From Leucobacter sp. G161 (GTDB lineage Bacteria > Actinomycetota > Actinomycetes > Actinomycetales > Microbacteriaceae): a DNA stretch of 58,459 bases. The stretch lies in contig NZ_LOHP01000057.1 of the NCBI RefSeq assembly GCF_001482305.1, positions 1 to 58,459 of the forward strand. The letters are read 5' to 3'. Shown piece after piece: positions 49,676-58,449 of this stretch. How positions within the stretch are numbered: the first letter of the stretch is position 1; each line of letters starts with the position of its first letter. A model generated the notes under the pieces. It ran no database searches. It was not told where the DNA came from and saw only the letters and a list, made by a program, of their open reading frames with translations. Both the position numbers and the translations under genes were made by a program.

Positions 49676-50958
49676 CGGGTGGCCCTCTCTGCTGCGGGTG
49701 GCTGGTGGATTGCTGCTGCGGCGCGTTGCCCGCTGAGCACTGCGCCCTCGATCATGCCGGGGAAGGCCGCGTCGACGTCGCCACCGACGATCCACAGCTG
49801 CGGGTGCCCGGTTGTGAGCTCGGGAAGCGCCGCGTACTGTCCCGGCCGAGGCACGAACCAGGTGCCGCGGGCGTGCGGATCCGCGTTCCAGTCGTGGCTG
49901 AGGCGGGCGCGGATTGTGGCCCCAGGGAAATAGTGCTCGCGGATCGTCTGTTCGAGTGCCTCCGTCAGGAGCGGAAGCTCTGCCGACGGAGTGAGGCCGA
50001 CGCAGAGCGTGCCGCCGTCTGCGAGGATCGCCTCAGAACGGAAGTAGCCGTAGGGGCCGTGAGAGGCGAACACTCGGAAGTGTGCGGGGATGCCGTCGAT
50101 GACGAGCCAGTCCTTGTGTGATGCCCCGGCGTGCCCGTCCGCGAGGAGTGGGGCGAAGCTGCCGAGGAGCTTGTCGTCGAATTCGATGTCTGCGAGGCAG
50201 TTGAGGGGAGCTGCGACGATGACCCGTGCTGCCGAGTACACGCCACCGTCAGCGGTCTCCACACGAAATTCGCCGCGGTCATGGCGAACCGCCGTGACGC
50301 GCGTGCCGAGCGCGACGGTCGCGGTCACGCGAGCGCTGAGCGCGTCAACGAGCGCCTGCGTGGTTCCAGAAACCTGCGTGTGGTAGTGCTCGGGGTCGGC
50401 AATGTCCGCAACGTCGAGGAGTAGGTGACCAGCGTCGACAGCGTCGAGCGGGGCGCCGGCAAGGTAGCGCTGCATAGCTCGTTGCCAGTCCTCGATGAGT
50501 GGCGACGGAGCCCGGTCGGTGGCGGCTGCTGCCTGGAATACAGCCTCCGCGGTGAGCGGTTCCGTTGCCGCTTCGGTGATCGCCGCGAAGCTGTCGAGCG
50601 CCGCTGTGAGCTCGCCGAGCTGCGTGGTCGTGAGCTCGCGCTGCACCGCTGGCCCGGTGCGGAAGTGGGTCAGCCAGTGAACAACATCGGGGGACTCGAC
50701 CGTGGAGATGCCGAGCTCAGATAGCAGCGCGAAGGTCTGCGCGAACGAGGGGAGAAGCCACGTGCCACCCATGTCGACGGCGCGGTCTGCGGCATCCCAG
50801 TGCTGTCCGTAGGTGCGACCGCCGAGACGATCCGCTGATTCGAGCAGCGTGACCCGGAGGTCGCTGTCGCGCAGTCCGTCTGCGGCGCTGAGCCCAGCGA
50901 GCCCGCCGCCGATGATGATGACGTCGGCCGATGTGTCAGGGGCCGGGGTGGTGCGCAC
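49672..50958 (-). CDS. Flavin amine oxidase family protein
   Basis: A 428-aa FAD oxidase. The FAD motif is DVIIIGGGLAGLSAADGLR near residues 13-31, followed by LLESADRLGGRTYG and the C-terminal LWIVGGDVDAAFPGMIEGAVLSGQRAA. It is diverged from the oxidase at 11622-13031. The GTG at 50958 is chosen because AGGGAG precedes it and the frame beyond has no family similarity. It leads an operon with the amidohydrolase; an oxidase making an amide/aldehyde plus a hydrolase suggests catabolism of an amine or N-acyl compound (inference). Its promoter at 51016-51045 overlaps an inverted repeat. Confidence 0.9.
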   Translation of the reverse strand: MRTTPAPDTSADVIIIGGGLAGLSAADGLRDSDLRVTLLESADRLGGRTYGQHWDAADRAVDMGGTWLLPSFAQTFALLSELGISTVESPDVVHWLTHFRTGPAVQRELTTTQLGELTAALDSFAAITEAATEPLTAEAVFQAAAATDRAPSPLIEDWQRAMQRYLAGAPLDAVDAGHLLLDVADIADPEHYHTQVSGTTQALVDALSARVTATVALGTRVTAVRHDRGEFRVETADGGVYSAARVIVAAPLNCLADIEFDDKLLGSFAPLLADGHAGASHKDWLVIDGIPAHFRVFASHGPYGYFRSEAILADGGTLCVGLTPSAELPLLTEALEQTIREHYFPGATIRARLSHDWNADPHARGTWFVPRPGQYAALPELTTGHPQLWIVGGDVDAAFPGMIEGAVLSGQRAAAAIHQPPAAERATR

Positions 50959-51015
50959 GGAAGACTCCCTCGTCTTGGAAATGGTGGGTGCCCTGCAATG
51001 GGTATCTACGAGTTG

Positions 51016-51056
51016 AAGATATAGTGCGTGCGCGTGGCCTGTCAACACTCATGACA
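51016..51056 (-). promoter_or_regulatory. Promoter with TGTCA-N7-TGACA operator for the oxidase-amidohydrolase operon
   Basis: On the minus strand TTGACA (51045-51040) is followed by TATATC (51023-51018, 16 nt) or TATCTT (51021-51016, 18 nt). The inverted repeat TGTCA-N7-TGACA (51040-51056) overlaps the -35, so a bound repressor would block polymerase. The TetR gene starting at 51712 is the obvious candidate. Confidence 0.6.
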
Positions 51057-51073
51057 CGGTCCACGCGTCTGGG

Positions 51074-51712
51074 TCAGCGACGTGCAGCGTCAGACAAACT
51101 GCGCACGGTGTCGCGCAGACGCTCGACTGGCTGCCCCTCGGAGGCGTCACGGTCGCGGAGCAGGCGTCCCAGGGTGTGCGCCCCCGCCAGCTCGATGGCT
51201 GCCGGGTCAAACAGCGCATGCCAGCTCATATGCTCAAAGATGAGCGAGAAGATGACCTGTTCGATGTCGAGCAGCAGCTGCATCGCCCGTTCGCCCGACA
51301 CCCCAGCGGCCTGCGCGCCGTGCAGGAACGCCTCGTAGATCTGCAGCGTGAGCGGGTCGGTGATCTTGTGAAGAAAGAACACCGAATTCGCCTGCCCCAG
51401 GGGGTTGAACGCGCGGTAGTAGGTGGTTGCGAACTCGACCGTCGCCTCCTCCCACGGGAGGCGCTCGAACACGGCAGGGTCAACGGCCGAGAGGAGCGAC
51501 CCGCGTGCCGCGTTCACCGCGTCGCCAATCGTGCTCATGTGGTGGTAGAGCGTCTGCGAACGCACATCGAGCTCGGCCGCGATCCGCGAGACTGTCAAAC
51601 CGTTCGCGCCATGCGCGCGCAGGGCGGCGACGGTGGCCTCGCCAATGCGCGTGCGGTTGAGTACCTCGGTGCCCCGCTTTGGGCGACCTGCTGTGCGTCG
51701 TGCTTCACTCAC
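51074..51712 (-). CDS. TetR family transcriptional regulator
   Basis: A 212-aa regulator. The HTH is GEATVAALRAHGANGLTVSRIAAELDVRSQTLYHHMSTIGDAV. The C-terminal region is a TetR_C-like ligand domain with FFLHKITDPLTLQIYEAFL. The start GTG overlaps the GNAT stop (GTGA). It is upstream of the amine oxidase operon, whose -35 is covered by the inverted repeat at 51040-51056, so autoregulation does not apply but repression of that operon is likely. Ligand unknown. Confidence 0.9.
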   Translation of the reverse strand: MSEARRTAGRPKRGTEVLNRTRIGEATVAALRAHGANGLTVSRIAAELDVRSQTLYHHMSTIGDAVNAARGSLLSAVDPAVFERLPWEEATVEFATTYYRAFNPLGQANSVFFLHKITDPLTLQIYEAFLHGAQAAGVSGERAMQLLLDIEQVIFSLIFEHMSWHALFDPAAIELAGAHTLGRLLRDRDASEGQPVERLRDTVRSLSDAARR

Positions 51713-52329
51713 GCGGCGAGTTTACCTCCCCGTGTGTTTGGCATCCGCCACATGACGCTCACGCCATCGGCAACGCCCGACAGCGCGTGCTGATGCTCGA
51801 ATCCGAGTCGGCGGTAGAGTTGCGCGCTCCGCTCGGTCGTGGCCTCAAGAGAAGCGATGCAGCCGCTCTCGTCGACCGTTTCGAGGCGGTGCTCGATGAG
51901 TCGAGTCCCGACTCCGCGACCTCGCGCCTCCCCGCATGTGCCGACATCGACGAGGTGCCAGTGCGGCTCACCGGGGTGTTTGCCCGCCCCAGCGGCCTCG
52001 TACGCATCGAGCACGCGCAGGCCTCGGCGCCCAACGCCGCGTAGCACGCCCGGCGTTGCCGGCAGGCCAGCGAACCAACGTGACACGTGGCCCGGAGGCT
52101 CCCAGAGCGCGACTCCGAGCAGCTTGCCGGAGCGCGGATCGACCGCGGTGTCGACCGTGTCGATGCCGGTGAGCCGCATACTCCACACGAAGTAGTCGGC
52201 GATCTTCCGCTGCCGATGCAGCGTGCCGAGCGGCAGCATCTGCGTGATGATGGGCTCGTCAGTGAACGCTTCTGCCAGCACTGCCGCTGCTTCGCGCACG
52301 CGCTTGGGCTCGAGGGTCTGTATTTGCAC
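51709..52329 (-). CDS. GNAT family N-acetyltransferase
   Basis: A 206-aa acetyltransferase. VDVGTCGEARGRGVGTRLIEHRL is the acetyl-CoA loop near residues 130-152, followed by LEATTERSAQLYRRLGFEHQH. The GTG at 52329 has AGGAGA 5 nt upstream, better than an ATG at 52380 or one at 52431. It is coupled to the TetR gene by GTGA. Substrate unknown; it may acetylate an amine processed by the neighbouring oxidase, which is speculation. Confidence 0.87.
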   Translation of the reverse strand: MQIQTLEPKRVREAAAVLAEAFTDEPIITQMLPLGTLHRQRKIADYFVWSMRLTGIDTVDTAVDPRSGKLLGVALWEPPGHVSRWFAGLPATPGVLRGVGRRGLRVLDAYEAAGAGKHPGEPHWHLVDVGTCGEARGRGVGTRLIEHRLETVDESGCIASLEATTERSAQLYRRLGFEHQHALSGVADGVSVMWRMPNTRGGKLAA

Positions 52330-52434
52330 TGTTTCTCCTAACCGAACCCGCCATTGGGTCGGAACGACATCCGCGACCATGCTACTGGTGTGCCGCTGGA
52401 GGAACGCGGGAAGGCTCGCCAGCGGGCGCAATTA

Positions 52435-52920
52435 CTAGCCCTCGGTGGGTCGCACGAGGGAGCGCATCGGCGACAGCGTGATGCTCGCGTCGGCCCGACC
52501 ACAGGCGAGCTCGATGTATGTCGCGGCGTTCCCGAGTGACGTCGCCATCGCGGTGCGGCGTTGCGGGTCTGGGGCGGCTCGAAGTGCGGTGAGATGCTCG
52601 GCCGCCTGCGGGAGGAGTGTCCTCACGTCTTTTGGGCCGGGCTGGTCGCTCAGCTGCAGCCACTGGGCGATTGCGGACTCCACTGCCTCCGGGATGTCAT
52701 CGGCGCTCGGGGTAGCGGTTCGGGCCACCATGAGGTCGTTCCAACTCGACTCGAACCCGGTGCACAGTGCGGCAACGTCCTTCGGGCCGTAGAACACTCG
52801 GCCGGCGAAACCTGCGATGACCATGATGGCTGCCGCCACGATGGCCCCAGAGACGACGACGGCTTGGAGCCGAAACCCCGTACTGGGAGCGATAGGCGTC
52901 GGGTGCTCCGCTGGGCTCAT
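52435..52920 (-). CDS. Hypothetical single-pass membrane protein
   Basis: A 161-aa protein of unknown function. One helix lies at about 20-42 (AVVVSGAIVAAAIMVIAGFAG). The outer domain is helical, with two cysteines (ALCTGFESSW, IELACGRAD) that may be joined. No family was recognised. The ATG is supported by TAAGGT at 52927-52932, ending 7 nt upstream. Confidence 0.75.
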   Translation of the reverse strand: MSPAEHPTPIAPSTGFRLQAVVVSGAIVAAAIMVIAGFAGRVFYGPKDVAALCTGFESSWNDLMVARTATPSADDIPEAVESAIAQWLQLSDQPGPKDVRTLLPQAAEHLTALRAAPDPQRRTAMATSLGNAATYIELACGRADASITLSPMRSLVRPTEG

Positions 52921-52926
52921 GTCTGT

Positions 52927-52932
52927 ACCTTA
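52927..52932 (-). promoter_or_regulatory. -10 hexamer of leaderless promoter
   Basis: TAAGGT on the minus strand ends 7 nt before the ATG at 52920. Confidence 0.5.
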
Positions 52933-53059
52933 GTTGCACGGCTCACAAGACGAAAGTGGGCCCGGGGGAACAACACCCGAAGGTGGCATTCGCCCGAACC
53001 CACTCGGCAGAGGATCGCGCGGTGCAGCTACATGACGCTGTGCCTACGCGATGCCGTGC

Positions 53060-55111
53060 CTACTCGGTGACGCGGCGGCGGCTGCGGACGACGAGGTATG
53101 CGCCGGCGCCGAGGATTGCCGTGGCCGCGATCGCAATTCCGGCAATGCTGCCACCGGTGGCCGCGAGGTCTGGCTGCTCGCTCGCTGCGGGATCCTTCGC
53201 TGCGGGATCCTTCTCTGCGTCCGGCTTCTCCTCGCCAGGCTTCTCCTCGCCAGGCTTTTCTTCGCCCGGGTTCTCGCCGCCGGTTGACGGCGCCGCGGTG
53301 ACTGAGACCGGCTGGCTCAACTCGGTGCCATCCGCGCGGACCGCGACGACCGTGTGCTCGCCGGCCGGCGTGGTCGCTGGGATGGTGAGCTCGTGGGAGA
53401 ACGCGCCGGCCTCGTCAGCGTTCGTCGTTCCAAGCGCCTGCGGTGCAGAGCGGAGCTCGAACGCGAGCTCCTCGTGCGCGGCGAAACCGGTTCCCGTGGC
53501 GGTCAGCGGCTTTCCTGCCTCAACGGTGGTGCCGGAGAGCGCAAACTCTGCTGGGGCGGCCGGTACATCTGCCTGGCTGACGCGAACCTGGTCGATCACC
53601 CAGAATGCAGCGTTGGTGGCGGCGTATTCGAAGTGGAGGCTTGCAGTCTGCGGCAGCTCGCCGTTCTCACCACGCGGCAGGTCGAGAGTGAAGCGCTCAA
53701 CGCGGTTCACCGGGTTTAGGCGGCTGCCCTCGGGCTGGTACGTCACCAGCTCGTGCGGTGCGATACCCGACGCTTCGTCAAACGCGACCCACACAATGGC
53801 CTTCTGGGGATCGTCAACGGCGTAATCCGAGACAAAGGAGATGTCGAGCTTCTCGCTGCCGTTCAGCTCATAGGCCGGGCTCTTGAGCGTTGAATCGAAG
53901 GTGTTGCCACCCTTCGGGCTCACGTCTGCCCACTCATCTGAATCGGCAACGGCGAACACGTTGCGCGAGTGGACATTGTTCTCGCGGTACTGGCCGAGCT
54001 CGACGTTTGAGAAGAAATCGTCGGTCATGAACGTCCAGCCGCTGAACTCCGGTGCGCCGCCCGAGGGCATCTTCGAGTTATCAATCGACCAGCCTTCGGG
54101 GGCGGTGTTCGTCCACCCGAGCAGGTTCTCCGGGCCCTGTTCCTGCACGGCAGGCTGAAGCAGCGGGCGGAGCGAATCGAAGTCGTCCGGCTGAATGTCG
54201 TGAATGACGGAGCCGTCGAGCTCCCAAGCCGGATCGTTGGCGATCCCGATGTGCGAGAGCACCGACGGGGCGATATCTGAGATCTTGACGTCGTGGCGCT
54301 CGGTTCCCGGCGCGAAGTGGCTGCCCTGTGCTGCGACGAACGTCTTGCGCTCGAGCTTGGTCGAGTCGCCGTGGCCACCGGTGGGCTTGTGGCCGTGATC
54401 AGAGGTGATCACAATCATCCAGTCCTCGGAGTGGTAGCTGGCGCGGGACTTGATGGTCTCGACCATCTGCGCGATCTGGCCATCAGCCTTGAGGAGCGCC
54501 TCACGGTACGCCTGCGATGTCGCGCCGGAGCCGTGTCCTGCGCCGTCAACCTCGTCGAGGTGTACGAAGAGGTCATCGGTCGCGGGGGCCGCGAGCGTCT
54601 CGACGGCGGCCTGGGTGGTGAGGGTGTCGTTCGCGAACTGTGCGCGGCTATCAACGGCTGCACCGAAAATAGTTGTCGAGATGGGGCCCCAGGTGCCGAC
54701 GACATTCGTGCTGCGATCCGGGAGGTTCTGCTCGACGCGAGTGAGGTAATCGGGGAACTTGTCGTACTGAGGGTTCGTGAAGTTGTTGTTCACGACATTG
54801 TGCTTTGTCGGCCAGGTGCCCGTCGCGATTGTCGACCAGCCGGGGCCGGAGACGGTAGGCGCCATCGGGTTGCCTGGCAGGTTGCTCGTGCCGGTGAGGC
54901 CGCCGTTGCGAATAGCGGTGACCGTCGGGGTGGACTCGGGCGACATGATGTCAAAGGATGCGCCGTCGATGCCGACCACGAGGGTCTTCGGGGTTTTCGC
55001 GCCCTCGGCAGCGGGAGTGTCAGCCTGCGCGGGGCTTGCGACTGCGCCGCCGACGCCGGTCGCGCCGAGCAGCAGGGCAGCAGCGGCAACCGCCATTGAA
55101 TGTTTCTTCAC
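53060..55111 (-). CDS. Wall-anchored alkaline phosphatase family phosphodiesterase
   Basis: A 683-aa exported enzyme. A signal peptide (about residues 1-31, VASPAQA) leads into a type I phosphodiesterase/nucleotide pyrophosphatase-like domain (about 40-330). Metal ligands are VVGIDGASFD, the nucleophile region GWSTIATGTWPTKHN, FVHLDEVDGAGHG and ITSDHGHKPTGGHG. A beta-rich domain and an IPT/Ig-like domain follow, then three GEEKP repeats. The sorting signal LAATG with a helix and SRRRVTE completes it. It should be anchored to the wall by a class E-type sortase. The GTG at 55111 has GGAG 8 nt upstream; frames beyond are antisense-like. Confidence 0.88.
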   Translation of the reverse strand: MKKHSMAVAAAALLLGATGVGGAVASPAQADTPAAEGAKTPKTLVVGIDGASFDIMSPESTPTVTAIRNGGLTGTSNLPGNPMAPTVSGPGWSTIATGTWPTKHNVVNNNFTNPQYDKFPDYLTRVEQNLPDRSTNVVGTWGPISTTIFGAAVDSRAQFANDTLTTQAAVETLAAPATDDLFVHLDEVDGAGHGSGATSQAYREALLKADGQIAQMVETIKSRASYHSEDWMIVITSDHGHKPTGGHGDSTKLERKTFVAAQGSHFAPGTERHDVKISDIAPSVLSHIGIANDPAWELDGSVIHDIQPDDFDSLRPLLQPAVQEQGPENLLGWTNTAPEGWSIDNSKMPSGGAPEFSGWTFMTDDFFSNVELGQYRENNVHSRNVFAVADSDEWADVSPKGGNTFDSTLKSPAYELNGSEKLDISFVSDYAVDDPQKAIVWVAFDEASGIAPHELVTYQPEGSRLNPVNRVERFTLDLPRGENGELPQTASLHFEYAATNAAFWVIDQVRVSQADVPAAPAEFALSGTTVEAGKPLTATGTGFAAHEELAFELRSAPQALGTTNADEAGAFSHELTIPATTPAGEHTVVAVRADGTELSQPVSVTAAPSTGGENPGEEKPGEEKPGEEKPDAEKDPAAKDPAASEQPDLAATGGSIAGIAIAATAILGAGAYLVVRSRRRVTE
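53223..53267 (-). repeat. Three 15-bp tandem repeats coding GEEKP
   Basis: Units at 53223-53237, 53238-53252 and 53253-53267 are near-identical and encode the Pro/Glu/Lys linker before the sorting signal of the phosphodiesterase. Confidence 0.8.
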
Positions 55112-55331
55112 GTGTGTCTCCAAAGAAGTGGGTGAGGCCGCGAGACCGGGGCCCGATGACTGAGTGTTCCGTGAGAAAGAAGTCAATACAAGATGAAAAC
55201 CCGGCGGTCCAGGAACCTTCAAGGACTGGCCAAGTGGTGTTTCCACGCAGGACAGCCAGCGGTAACTTTGGGGTCGGCGCGGACCGGGGCGAGGGTGGTC
55301 GGTGGCATCTGCCACGCGGCCGGAACGGGGG

Positions 55332-55360
55332 TTGCGTGATACCCTTAGGGGGTATACAGT
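55332..55360 (+). promoter_or_regulatory. Copper operon promoter
   Basis: TTGCGT (55332-55337), 17 nt, TACAGT (55355-55360), the same -10 as rpoB. The first CsoR-like operator covers the spacer up to the -10, so binding would block polymerase. Confidence 0.6.
55339..55355. promoter_or_regulatory. CsoR-type operator 1
   Basis: ATACCC-N5-GGGTAT inverted repeat, the known pattern of CsoR-family copper repressor sites. No csoR gene is in the window. Confidence 0.75.
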
Positions 55361-55373
55361 TGCACTGTTGGTG

Positions 55374-55390
55374 ATACCCGGAGGGGGTAT
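55374..55390. promoter_or_regulatory. CsoR-type operator 2
   Basis: A second ATACCC-N5-GGGTAT repeat, 35 bp downstream of the first centre to centre and just before the copZ ribosome binding site. Confidence 0.75.
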
Positions 55391-55412
55391 CCGGAAGGTG
55401 AGGAGAAACATC

Positions 55413-55625
55413 ATGGCTACGACCGAATTTCAGGTAACCGGGATGACCTGCTCGCACTGCGAAATGTCGATTCGCGAAGAAGTGAGCCAGATCGACGGTG
55501 TCGCAGACATCGCCGTGAGCGCCGCAACGGGCAAGCTCGAGGTGAGCACGACCGGTGACGTCACCGACGCAGCCGTCATCGCAGCCGTCGCCGAGGCCGG
55601 ATATGAGGCGGTGCGCGCCTCGTGA
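55413..55625 (+). CDS. copZ: Copper chaperone (heavy-metal-associated domain)
   Basis: A 70-aa HMA-domain protein. The metal motif is GMTCSHC near residues 10-16, with the ferredoxin-like fold SIREEVSQIDGVADIAVS. It carries Cu(I) to the downstream CopA. GGTGAGGAG is the ribosome binding site. The stop overlaps the next start (GTGA). The operon is probably de-repressed by copper through CsoR sites. Confidence 0.94.
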   Translation: MATTEFQVTGMTCSHCEMSIREEVSQIDGVADIAVSAATGKLEVSTTGDVTDAAVIAAVAEAGYEAVRAS

Positions 55626-55804
55626 GCACCGCAGCCCGCCTGACGCTGTACGGCGCCGGACTCGTGGTGGCCTTTGGCGCCGCGTTCGGTCTCGCGAGCG
55701 TCATCGTGCCAGAGAGCTTTGTCGCTGACTGGATCGCCTCGGGTGAGCAGTCTGAACACGCGCCCACGGCCGCTGAGCAGACACCGGAATCTGCTGCGCA
55801 CTAG
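55622..55804 (+). CDS. Small membrane protein in copper operon
   Basis: A 60-aa peptide with one hydrophobic segment (about residues 6-30, LTLYGAGLVVAFGAAFGLASVI) and an acidic, hydrophilic C-terminus (EQSEHAPTAAEQTPES) containing histidines. The GTG start overlaps copZ. It is not a known family to me. Placement between CopZ and CopA suggests a part in copper transport or CopA assembly, by inference. It has few potential metal ligands. Confidence 0.75.
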   Translation: MSTAARLTLYGAGLVVAFGAAFGLASVIVPESFVADWIASGEQSEHAPTAAEQTPESAAH

Positions 55805-55848
55805 CCCCAACGGGCATGCGTCGCTGAACTGAAGAATAGGAAGAAGAG

Positions 55849-58113
55849 ATGAGTACATCTGCGCTCCCGAGTGCACACACCGGTGTCGAACTAGAAATTG
55901 GCGGCATGACCTGCGCTTCGTGCGCGAACCGCATCGAGAAGAAACTCAACAAGCTCGACGGCGTCGTCGCGACAGTCAACTACGCGACCGAGAAGGCAAA
56001 GGTCACCGTGCCCGAGGGCTACGATCCCGCGCTGCTCATCGCCGAGGTCGAGAAGACGGGCTACTCAGCGGCAATGCCCGCGCCGAAGAACGCCAAGGCA
56101 GACACTTCGGGCGGCGAGGGCCAGGAAGAGGACGCAGAACTCACCTCGCTCAGGCACCGACTCATCGGTTCAGTGATCCTGACTGTTCCCGTCATCGCGA
56201 TGGCGATGATCCCCGCGCTGCAGTTCACGTACTGGCAGTGGGCCTCGCTCGCGCTTGCCGCACCCGTGATCGTGTGGGCGGCGTGGCCGTTCCACAAGGC
56301 GGCCTGGACGAACCTCAAGCACGGTGCGGCAACCATGGACACGCTCATCTCGATGGGCACCTCCGCCGCGTTCCTCTGGTCGCTCTACGCGCTGTTCCTC
56401 GGAACCGCAGGCGTGCCCGGCATGACGCACCCCTTCGAGTTCACGCTCGCTCCGTCTGACGGTGCCGCGAACATCTACCTCGAGGTGGGCGCGGGAGTGA
56501 CGATGTTCATTCTCGCCGGTCGCTACTTCGAGAAGCGCTCGCAGAAGCAGGCCGGTGCCGCGCTGCGCGCACTGCTTGAGCTCGGCGCGAAGGAAGTCGC
56601 GGTGCTCCGCGGGGGAGTCGAGACCAAGATCCCCGTTGAGGATCTGCAGGTCGGCGACGAGTTCGTCGTGCGCCCCGGCGAGAAGATCGCGACCGATGGC
56701 GTCGTCGTCTCAGGCACCAGCGCGGTCGACGCCTCCATGCTCACGGGCGAGGCTGTCCCCGTCGAGGTCGCAGCGGGCGACACCGTCACCGGCGCGACCA
56801 CGAACGTCGGCGGACGCCTCGTCGTGCGCGCCAGCCGCATCGGCTCTGACACGCAGCTCGCGCAGATGGCGAAGCTCGTCGAAGACGCGCAGACCGGCAA
56901 GGCCGAGGTCCAGCGCCTCGCTGACCGAATCTCCGGTATCTTCGTGCCGATCGTCATCATGGTCGCGGCCGTCACGCTCGGCGGCTGGCTCGGAGCCGGC
57001 TTCCCCGTCTCCGCGGCCTTCACCGCGGCCGTCGCCGTGCTCGTGATCGCGTGCCCGTGCGCCCTGGGTCTCGCGACCCCGACCGCGCTGCTCGTCGGCA
57101 CCGGCCGTGGCGCCCAGATGGGCGTGCTCATCAAGGGCCCCGAGGTGCTCGAATCGACCCGCAAGGTCGACACCGTCGTGCTCGACAAGACCGGCACCGT
57201 CACCACCGGCAAGATGACCCTCGTTGACGTCGTCACCGAGCCCGGTGCGGACCGCGCCGAGCTGCTTCGCCTCGCCGGCGCACTCGAGGACGCCTCCGAA
57301 CACCCGATCGCACAGGCGATCGCAAAGGGTGCCACGCAGGAGGTCGGAACGCTGCCGCAGGTCGAGGGATTTGCGAACATCGAGGGCAAGGGTGTGCAGG
57401 GCGTCGTCGACGGCCACGCCGTGCTCGTCGGCCGCGAGTCGCTGCTCGCCGAATGGTCGCTGGCGTTGAGCCCCGCGCTCGCCGCAACCAAGGCGCGCGC
57501 CGAGGGCGAAGGCAAGACCGTCGTCGCTGTCGGCTGGGACGGGCAAGCCCGCGGCATCATGATCGTCGCAGACACGGTGAAGCCATCGAGCATGCAGGCC
57601 ATCAAGGAGCTCAAGGCGCTCGGGCTGCAGCCGATCCTGCTCACCGGCGACAATGAGGCGGTCGCGCGCCACATCGCCGCCGAGGTCGGGATCGACGAGG
57701 TCATCGCCGAGGTGCTCCCGCAGGACAAGGTCGACGTCGTCAAGCGGTTGCAGGACGGGGGCAAGATCGTCGCGATGGTCGGCGACGGCGTGAACGACGC
57801 CCCCGCGCTCGCGCAGGCCGACCTCGGTCTCGCGATGGGAACCGGCGCCGACGTCGCGATCGAGGCCTCGGACATCACGCTCGTGCGTGGCGACCTGCGG
57901 AGCGCGGTCGACGCGATCCGCCTCTCCCGCAAGACGCTCTCGACAATCAAGACGAACCTGTTCTGGGCATTCGCCTACAACGTCGCGGCTATTCCGGTCG
58001 CAGCGCTCGGCATGCTCAACCCGATGCTCGCCGGGGCAGCGATGGCGCTCTCGAGCGTCTTCGTCGTGGGCAACAGCCTGCGCCTGCGCGCGTTCAAGAG
58101 CGTCGCGGCGTAG
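55849..58113 (+). CDS. copA: Copper-translocating P1B-type ATPase
   Basis: A 754-aa Cu(I) exporter. The N-terminal HMA domain has GGMTCASC at residues 18-25. After membrane helices come the actuator LTGEAVP region, the channel motif CPC at 402-404, the phosphorylation motif DKTGT with Asp446, the SEHP motif of P1B pumps and [10 protein letters not shown]. The C-terminal helices end with [18 protein letters not shown], the Cu(I) (P1B-1) signature. It has a GAAGAAGAG ribosome binding site before the ATG. The chaperone CopZ delivers copper to it. Confidence 0.97.
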   Translation: MSTSALPSAHTGVELEIGGMTCASCANRIEKKLNKLDGVVATVNYATEKAKVTVPEGYDPALLIAEVEKTGYSAAMPAPKNAKADTSGGEGQEEDAELTSLRHRLIGSVILTVPVIAMAMIPALQFTYWQWASLALAAPVIVWAAWPFHKAAWTNLKHGAATMDTLISMGTSAAFLWSLYALFLGTAGVPGMTHPFEFTLAPSDGAANIYLEVGAGVTMFILAGRYFEKRSQKQAGAALRALLELGAKEVAVLRGGVETKIPVEDLQVGDEFVVRPGEKIATDGVVVSGTSAVDASMLTGEAVPVEVAAGDTVTGATTNVGGRLVVRASRIGSDTQLAQMAKLVEDAQTGKAEVQRLADRISGIFVPIVIMVAAVTLGGWLGAGFPVSAAFTAAVAVLVIACPCALGLATPTALLVGTGRGAQMGVLIKGPEVLESTRKVDTVVLDKTGTVTTGKMTLVDVVTEPGADRAELLRLAGALEDASEHPIAQAIAKGATQEVGTLPQVEGFANIEGKGVQGVVDGHAVLVGRESLLAEWSLALSPALAATKARAEGEGKTVVAVGWDGQARGIMIVADTVKPSSMQAIKELKALGLQPILLTGDNEAVARHIAAEVGIDEVIAEVLPQDKVDVVKRLQDGGKIVAMVGDGVNDAPALAQADLGLAMGTGADVAIEASDITLVRGDLRSAVDAIRLSRKTLSTIKTNLFWAFAYNVAAIPVAALGMLNPMLAGAAMALSSVFVVGNSLRLRAFKSVAA

Positions 58114-58164
58114 CCGCCGCACGCACCCCGCTTTACGCACACCACTACGAAGGGATTCATCCGC

Positions 58165-58449
58165 ATGACCGAAACCACCGAAACCACACCGGCAGCATCG
58201 AGCTGTTGCAGCACCTCCGCAGCGCCTGCCGCGGTAGCCGCAAACGGCCGCGAGAACCTCATGGGCGGCGGCACCGCCGACGACATGACGACCTGCCCGG
58301 TGATGGTCGGCAGCCCGGTGAGTAAGGCGCAGGCCGAGGCCGTCGGCCTCTACCGCGACTTCGCAGGCGAGCGCTATTACTTCTGCTGCGCAGGATGCGG
58401 GCCAGCGTTTGATTCCGATCCCGCGAAGTACGCCGCCAACATGGCGTAA
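58165..58449 (+). CDS. YHS domain-containing protein
   Basis: A 94-aa protein with a cysteine pair near the N-terminus (SSCCSTS) and a C-terminal YHS/TRASH-type metal domain (about 42-92): TTCPVMVGSPV, YRDFAGERYYFCCAGCGPAFDSDPAKY. YHS cysteines typically bind copper or other soft metals, and such proteins often sit in copper operons. GAAGGG precedes the ATG. It is 51 nt after copA, probably co-transcribed. It is the last gene before the window ends. Confidence 0.85.
   Translation: MTETTETTPAASSCCSTSAAPAAVAANGRENLMGGGTADDMTTCPVMVGSPVSKAQAEAVGLYRDFAGERYYFCCAGCGPAFDSDPAKYAANMA

Larger units (their letters stand above)
55112..55412. other. Divergent promoter region, phosphodiesterase versus copper operon
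   Basis: This 301-nt stretch holds the promoter of the phosphodiesterase on the minus strand (not resolved) and, near its right end, the copper promoter with two operators. No gene is seen in it. The part at 55160-55205 is relatively AT-rich. Confidence 0.5.

Noticed and set aside
55160..55205. Possible phosphate-regulator boxes before the phosphodiesterase
   Set aside because: The region has TTGACT/TTCATC-like stretches but no clean 11-nt repeats, so no PhoP site is claimed.
53060..55414. A 784-aa reading of the phosphodiesterase
   Set aside because: The signal peptide and ribosome binding site place the start at the GTG at 55111; the longer form would cross the copper promoter.
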